Part shown: piece by piece, positions 7,131-10,602 of the stretch
Position numbering within the stretch: position 1 is the first letter of the stretch
Layout of the letters: each line of letters opens with the position of its first letter
Source: an uncultured Bacteroidota bacterium
GTDB taxonomy: Bacteria > Bacteroidota > Bacteroidia > Bacteroidales > VadinHA17
DNA: 10,602 nucleotides
Reading direction: 5' to 3'
Assembly (NCBI GenBank): GCA_903865465.1
Contig: CAIPJU010000366.1
Coordinates: 1-10,602 of the forward strand
Translations under genes and position numbers: made by a program
Notes under the pieces: generated by a model
The model's input: only the letters and a program-made list of their open reading frames with translations
Told to the model about the DNA's origin: nothing
Databases searched by the model: none

Positions 7131-7805
7131 ATGGAGAATATAGATAAGGCTGTGGTTTCTGCCAACGACCATATTGTAATGCAGGTCCGCTTTCTAACAG
7201 AAACCGCATTCATCCTGCGACTTACCCGTAACGATATGCAATTCAGGGCAGGGCAGCATATAATTGCTGGTTTGAAGGGGGAAATTGACCAGCGTGAGTA
7301 TTCGATATACAGTGGCGAGAACGATGATTATCTTGAAATTCTTGTTAAAGAGGTTAAAGAGGGTAACATATCAGGAAAACTAAAACAGTGCAAGCGGGGA
7401 GATCTGTTACAGGTTAACGGTCCTTTTGGTTCCTTTGGGATTGAACCCTACGACCTGCAGACGCAAAAACATATTTTTATTGCCACGGGGACAGGTATCT
7501 CACCCTTTCACAGCATGGTCCGCTCCTACCCCGGTCTCAACTACACTCTTCTGCATGGAATCAGATTTATCAGCGAAGCGTATGAACATGATGAGTATGG
7601 TCCGGAGAGGTATATCCTTTGCACTTCAAAGGAGAAGATTAAAAACCAGAGGGGAAGAGTTACCGGCTTCCTTACAAAATTCAGGGTAACAAATGATATG
7701 TTGTTTTACCTATGTGGCAATGGTAACATGATCTATGAAGTTTATCACATACTCACAGACAAGGGTGTTCCTTCCGAAAAGATAATCTCCGAAGTTTATT
7801 TCTGA
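7131..7805 (+). CDS. Ferredoxin-NADP reductase-like FAD-binding oxidoreductase
   Basis: This 224-residue soluble flavoprotein moves electrons between NAD(P)H and a partner such as ferredoxin or flavodoxin. The N-terminal FAD barrel (about 10-105) contains RAGQH (39-43), the FAD-binding REYS (55-58), and GPFG (97-100). The C-terminal nucleotide-binding half (about 112-224) contains ATGTGISPF (118-126) and CGNGNMIYEV (195-204), and the protein ends SEVYF with the terminal aromatic residue typical of the family. No 2Fe-2S domain or cysteine cluster is present, so it is the bare reductase module, slightly shorter than typical bacterial Fpr (about 250). No signal peptide is seen; it should be cytoplasmic. 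Being downstream of an exported nitroreductase, it is unlikely to feed that enzyme directly. Flavin reductase or dihydroorotate-dehydrogenase-subunit-like roles are alternatives, although the 2Fe-2S cysteines of the latter are absent. Confidence 0.92.
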   Translation: MENIDKAVVSANDHIVMQVRFLTETAFILRLTRNDMQFRAGQHIIAGLKGEIDQREYSIYSGENDDYLEILVKEVKEGNISGKLKQCKRGDLLQVNGPFGSFGIEPYDLQTQKHIFIATGTGISPFHSMVRSYPGLNYTLLHGIRFISEAYEHDEYGPERYILCTSKEKIKNQRGRVTGFLTKFRVTNDMLFYLCGNGNMIYEVYHILTDKGVPSEKIISEVYF

Positions 7806-7844
7806 AGATCTGAATGATACCTGGGTAAGGAATTAAAAAGGGTA

Positions 7845-7877
7845 CAAAAACAGGTTTTTGCTCCTCAGTGCATGAGG
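7845..7877 (+). terminator. Two adjacent small hairpins after the reductase gene, possible transcript end
   Basis: CAAAAAC (7845-7851) and GTTTTTG (7854-7860) are inverted copies with two bases between. Two bases on, CCTCA (7863-7867) and TGAGG (7873-7877) form a second stem with a five-base loop. They begin 40 bases after the reductase stop codon. No T-run follows the second stem, and the first stem is almost all A-T, so this is a weak terminator candidate. Confidence 0.3.
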
Positions 7878-7992
7878 GAAGATCATTAACAAAAAGCCGA
7901 CTAGATGACAATGTAAAACTATTGACGGTTCCTGACAGTAATAATTTAATCTGAATCCTCATCGCTTAAACAAGAAAGATAAAGATTTTTCT

Positions 7993-8054
7993 CTTACCCT
8001 ACTGGTAAGTATCAGAATATTAAAGACAAACCTACTCTCATGTAAATATTCTGA
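7993..8054. promoter_or_regulatory. Two consecutive inverted repeats upstream of the TPR gene
   Basis: CTTACC (7993-7998) and GGTAAG (8004-8009) are perfect inverted copies with a five-base loop. Two bases later TCAGAATATT (8012-8021) and AATATTCTGA (8045-8054) form a perfect 10-base inverted repeat around 23 bases. Both lie upstream of the candidate promoter at 8073-8104, so they may be protein-binding sites rather than leader RNA structure; if transcription starts earlier they would instead form stems in the mRNA leader. Confidence 0.35.
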
Positions 8055-8072
8055 AAATCTGTTCCTCTTTAT

Positions 8073-8104
8073 TTTGTTTTTGATTCGTTTAATGGGTATT
8101 TTTC
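8073..8104 (+). promoter_or_regulatory. Candidate Bacteroidota promoter for the TPR/repeat protein
   Basis: TTTG (8073-8076) is followed after 20 bases by TATTTTTC (8097-8104), seven of eight positions matching the -7 consensus TAnnTTTG when the two free positions count as matching. Order and spacing fit the Bacteroidota primary sigma factor. The start of transcription would fall near 8111, giving a leader of about 26 bases before the ATG. This is the best promoter match in the window, though still based on one mismatch and AT-rich sequence. Confidence 0.4.
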
Positions 8105-8136
8105 ATTGGTCTACTCAAATCTGATAATGTACGGGA

Positions 8137-10602
8137 ATGAAAAAAGGAATTATTGCATCGCTGTTCATATTTTTAAATCTTATTACCTTTCGGATCTATG
8201 GTCAGGAAAACATATATATTTCTTCCGATCAGTTTATAAATGAAGGCATTGGTTTCCATGATAAGGGAGAATATGATAATGCTGTCAAAAGCTATCAGAA
8301 GGTCAGCAAGTGCGATCCAAATTATGAAATTGCATGTTATGAACTTGGACTGACATATTACTATGCCGATAAATATGAACAGGCTCTGTCAAAATGTAAA
8401 GAAGCTCTTTCCCTTAATTACGACAGAGCATTTGTATATAGTTTAATCGGAACTATTCTTGATGATATGGGAAAAGCCAGTGAGGGTATAGATGTCCTTA
8501 CCGCTGCCCTGAAGAGATGGCCCTATAATCAAGGCATCCTTTATAATTTGGCTATCTGCTACTTAAATACCGATAAGCCACTCCAGGCCGAAGCTATACT
8601 CGAAAGAAGTTTACTGGTTAATCCTTATCATACAAGAACTCATTTAGGCCTGGCAAAAGCAAATTATATAATGGGGCGTACTGCACAGTCTTATCTTGCA
8701 TTTAACATGGCATTGCTGCTAAATCCCTCTGTCAATAATCTGTCAGCCTATGAAGAAGCAATATCTCAAAAATCAAAACTTAAAATCCAGGAATACTTAT
8801 ATCCATATCCTAAGGGTGCAAACTCCGGTAAATGGGATGAGATAAAGGATTTACTGCAATCAGAACTTGCATTTAGTAAAGAGTTTGATTATGGTTATGA
8901 ATATAATTATACTGCTGGCCGTCAATCGCTCATGTTATTGAAAAGGCTTACATTCGAAGCTTCCGATACCTCAATTTATAACAGGTTTTATGCAAGAATA
9001 TTTGTCGACATATATCAAAAGACCGGGTTCGAAACATATCTTAACTATATCCTGAAAAACATTAAGAATGAGAATGTAGCTAAATGGTCTGAGAAAAACA
9101 AGGACAAATTAGACACCTTTATCAAGTGGGCGCAATCCTATATAAATCAGGGAAGATTATATGGCTTTTCATATCAGGATGAGAAGAATACAAAACAAAC
9201 ACGGCATTATGATGAAAAGGGGAATTTAGTCTCGATTGGAGAGTTATCCGGTAAGAGCGGAAATGTTAAAAACGGCAAATGGCTTATTATTGGGGATGAT
9301 GGATATATAAGCGAAAAACTGGGATATATTAATGATAAGGCTGAGGGGGAATGTGTCGATTATTGGTCGAACGGCAATGTGAAAAATCGGGTGAATTTTG
9401 TAAATGACAAATTGGAGGGGACTAATAAGGTATTCTATTTAAATGGTAACCTTGAAAAAAGCTACATTACCAAATCAGGCAGGAAGGAAGGATTTTTTGA
9501 AATTTATACACATTCCGGATTAATTAGCAGTAAAAACAGTTATTCTGCAGATTCTGCCAATGGCCCCGGAGTATATAATAATTATAATGAGGGATTTAAA
9601 CGTATCTATACTTATAAAAACGGTAATCTGGAGGGTGAAAATACAGAAACATGGCTGAACGGGAATGAAAAACAGAGCTGCCTCTATCATAATGATATGG
9701 CCAATGGAATTTATAAATCATGGTATTCCAATTCGAGCAGAGAAGCTGAAAAAAACTTCAAAAATGATACCCTGGTTGGTAAATGCATTGAATATTATCC
9801 TAATAATCAAAAAAGTAAAGAACTTGAGTATAACAAGAAAGGTCAGCTCTCAGGAAAAGTAATAACCTATGACAGAACCGGGAAAATTACCTCGGAGGAG
9901 AGCGAATACAATGATGGAAAACTAACAGGGGCTCGTACCGAGTACTTTCCTGATGGCAGGAAGCAGAACATTCTCACCTATCAGATTGATCATTTGCTGG
10001 AGATTCTATGTCTCGATGAGAAAGGAAATCAGTTATATAAAGCAAAAGATGCCGACAGCAGTATTTATTTTAAGTCTTTCTATCCCGATGGCATAATTTT
10101 AATGGAAGGATCATTGGTAAAAGATAAGCGCCAGGGAAAATGGAAATTCTATAATCCTCTCGGGATAATGACCGCCGAATCTAATTACTCAAATGGATCA
10201 TTGAAGGATATTCAGCATACATTTTATGCAAACGGCCAGATCGAAAAAGAATATGCTTCCATTGGTAATTTAATTCTTGGTGAATACAGGGAATATTACA
10301 TCAACGGACGCTTAAAAATGCAGGGCTATTATGATAGTACAGGAGTGGCAGGGAAATGGCTCTACTACTATAAAAATGATACGTTAAGCAATATAATTTT
10401 TTACAAAAAAGGCAAAGTGGCTGGCCGGTCATACACATATGGTCCCAACGGGCAGATGAAATCAGAAGAGTTCTTTGATAATGATGAAAAATCGATCAGG
10501 CGTAAAGATTATGAATCTGACAGCATTGTCACAGCTGATATGAACTATGAATATGGCGAACGGACCTTTGAGATAAACTACCCTAATGGTAAATTGATGG
10601 CG
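8137..10602 (+). CDS. Exported TPR and YwqK/MORN-type repeat protein, cut by the window end
   Basis: The frame opens at ATG 8137 and runs 822 codons without a stop to the last base, so the C-terminus is missing. Residues 1-22 are a signal peptide (MKKG, hydrophobic IIASLFIFLNLITF, then IYG before QEN). Five consecutive 34-residue TPRs fill 30-199, a protein-protein interaction scaffold. Residues 200-345 are mostly helical in character and I do not recognise them. From about 376 to the end come short beta-hairpin repeats of the YwqK/MORN type, recognisable by aromatic residues before N-G or D-G turns. No transmembrane segment follows the signal, so the protein is probably periplasmic or surface-exposed. 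In databases such repeats are often labelled YwqK-family antitoxin; the signal peptide and TPRs make an antitoxin role unlikely here. The gene looks more AT-rich than the left part of the window. The cargo or partner is unknown. Confidence 0.85.
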   Translation, partial: MKKGIIASLFIFLNLITFRIYGQENIYISSDQFINEGIGFHDKGEYDNAVKSYQKVSKCDPNYEIACYELGLTYYYADKYEQALSKCKEALSLNYDRAFVYSLIGTILDDMGKASEGIDVLTAALKRWPYNQGILYNLAICYLNTDKPLQAEAILERSLLVNPYHTRTHLGLAKANYIMGRTAQSYLAFNMALLLNPSVNNLSAYEEAISQKSKLKIQEYLYPYPKGANSGKWDEIKDLLQSELAFSKEFDYGYEYNYTAGRQSLMLLKRLTFEASDTSIYNRFYARIFVDIYQKTGFETYLNYILKNIKNENVAKWSEKNKDKLDTFIKWAQSYINQGRLYGFSYQDEKNTKQTRHYDEKGNLVSIGELSGKSGNVKNGKWLIIGDDGYISEKLGYINDKAEGECVDYWSNGNVKNRVNFVNDKLEGTNKVFYLNGNLEKSYITKSGRKEGFFEIYTHSGLISSKNSYSADSANGPGVYNNYNEGFKRIYTYKNGNLEGENTETWLNGNEKQSCLYHNDMANGIYKSWYSNSSREAEKNFKNDTLVGKCIEYYPNNQKSKELEYNKKGQLSGKVITYDRTGKITSEESEYNDGKLTGARTEYFPDGRKQNILTYQIDHLLEILCLDEKGNQLYKAKDADSSIYFKSFYPDGIILMEGSLVKDKRQGKWKFYNPLGIMTAESNYSNGSLKDIQHTFYANGQIEKEYASIGNLILGEYREYYINGRLKMQGYYDSTGVAGKWLYYYKNDTLSNIIFYKKGKVAGRSYTYGPNGQMKSEEFFDNDEKSIRRKDYESDSIVTADMNYEYGERTFEINYPNGKLMA
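9352..10602 (+). repeat. Array of diverged 24-residue (72-base) protein repeats
   Basis: Within the preceding gene, turn residues recur every 24 residues: N412-G413, N436-G437, S460-G461, N508-G509, N532, N556, T581-G582, D606-G607, K629-G630, D651-G652, L675-G676, N699-G700, N723-G724, N747-D748, N771-G772 and N817-G818. Aromatic residues commonly precede the turn (YW at 409-410, FYL, YFP, FYA, YYI, YGP, YP). About 17 units are visible and the array continues past the window. The units have diverged in sequence, so this is an old protein repeat rather than a DNA tandem repeat. Confidence 0.75.

Larger units (their letters stand above)
7806..8136. other. Gene-free region between reductase and TPR gene, rich in short inverted repeats
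   Basis: I see no supported gene in these 331 bases. The left part holds two adjacent small hairpins just after the reductase gene. The middle (about 7880-7990) shows nothing I can name. The right part holds two more inverted repeats and then a promoter-like sequence before the ATG at 8137. Each is listed separately. Confidence 0.6.

Noticed and set aside
5585..7805. Nitroreductase, cupin and reductase as a dedicated three-component system
   Set aside because: Gaps are about 220 bases each and the predicted cell compartments differ, so shared strand alone does not support one enzyme system.
8137..10602. YwqK-type antitoxin of a toxin-antitoxin pair
   Set aside because: The signal peptide, five TPRs and great length point to an exported scaffold, and no toxin gene is visible in the window.

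Overview
The window most likely comes from a member of the Bacteroidota, probably an environmental Bacteroidales-like lineage. The evidence is indirect. No gene has a good Shine-Dalgarno sequence, a few upstream regions resemble the Bacteroidota promoter (TTTG, about 20 bases, TAnnTTTG), and the last gene is a TPR plus YwqK/MORN-type exported repeat protein, a kind common in that phylum. There is no rRNA, tRNA, transposase, integrase or CRISPR array.

Layout. Positions 159-1352 (+) encode an M24 metallopeptidase. It converges on a minus-strand cluster, separated by 46 bases that contain a small palindrome. The cluster, read right to left, is a Tat-signal type-B carboxylesterase (5114-3438), agmatine deiminase AguA (3396-2326) and N-carbamoylputrescine amidase AguB (2283-1399), with gaps of 41 and 42 bases. 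A gene-free divergent region (5115-5584) follows. Then come three plus-strand genes with roughly 220-base gaps: a nitroreductase with an N-terminal signal peptide (5585-6298), a small cupin (6520-6909) and a ferredoxin-NADP-reductase-like flavoprotein (7131-7805). A second gene-free stretch (7806-8136), rich in short inverted repeats, precedes a long reading frame starting at 8137. This frame is still open at the window edge (822 codons seen). It encodes a signal peptide, five TPRs, an unrecognised linker and a long array of repeats with a 24-residue period.

How the genes work together. AguA and AguB are consecutive enzymes: agmatine to N-carbamoylputrescine plus ammonia, then to putrescine plus CO2 and ammonia. 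This is the only clear pathway. The esterase may share their transcript but should act outside the cytoplasm, so a metabolic link is unproven. The nitroreductase, cupin and flavoprotein reductase share a strand, but the reductase has no export signal whereas the nitroreductase does, so direct electron transfer between them is doubtful.

Most of the window is ordinary metabolic sequence. The items most worth following are the exported TPR/24-residue-repeat protein, the exported nitroreductase, and the repeated ACGAATA motif upstream of it.
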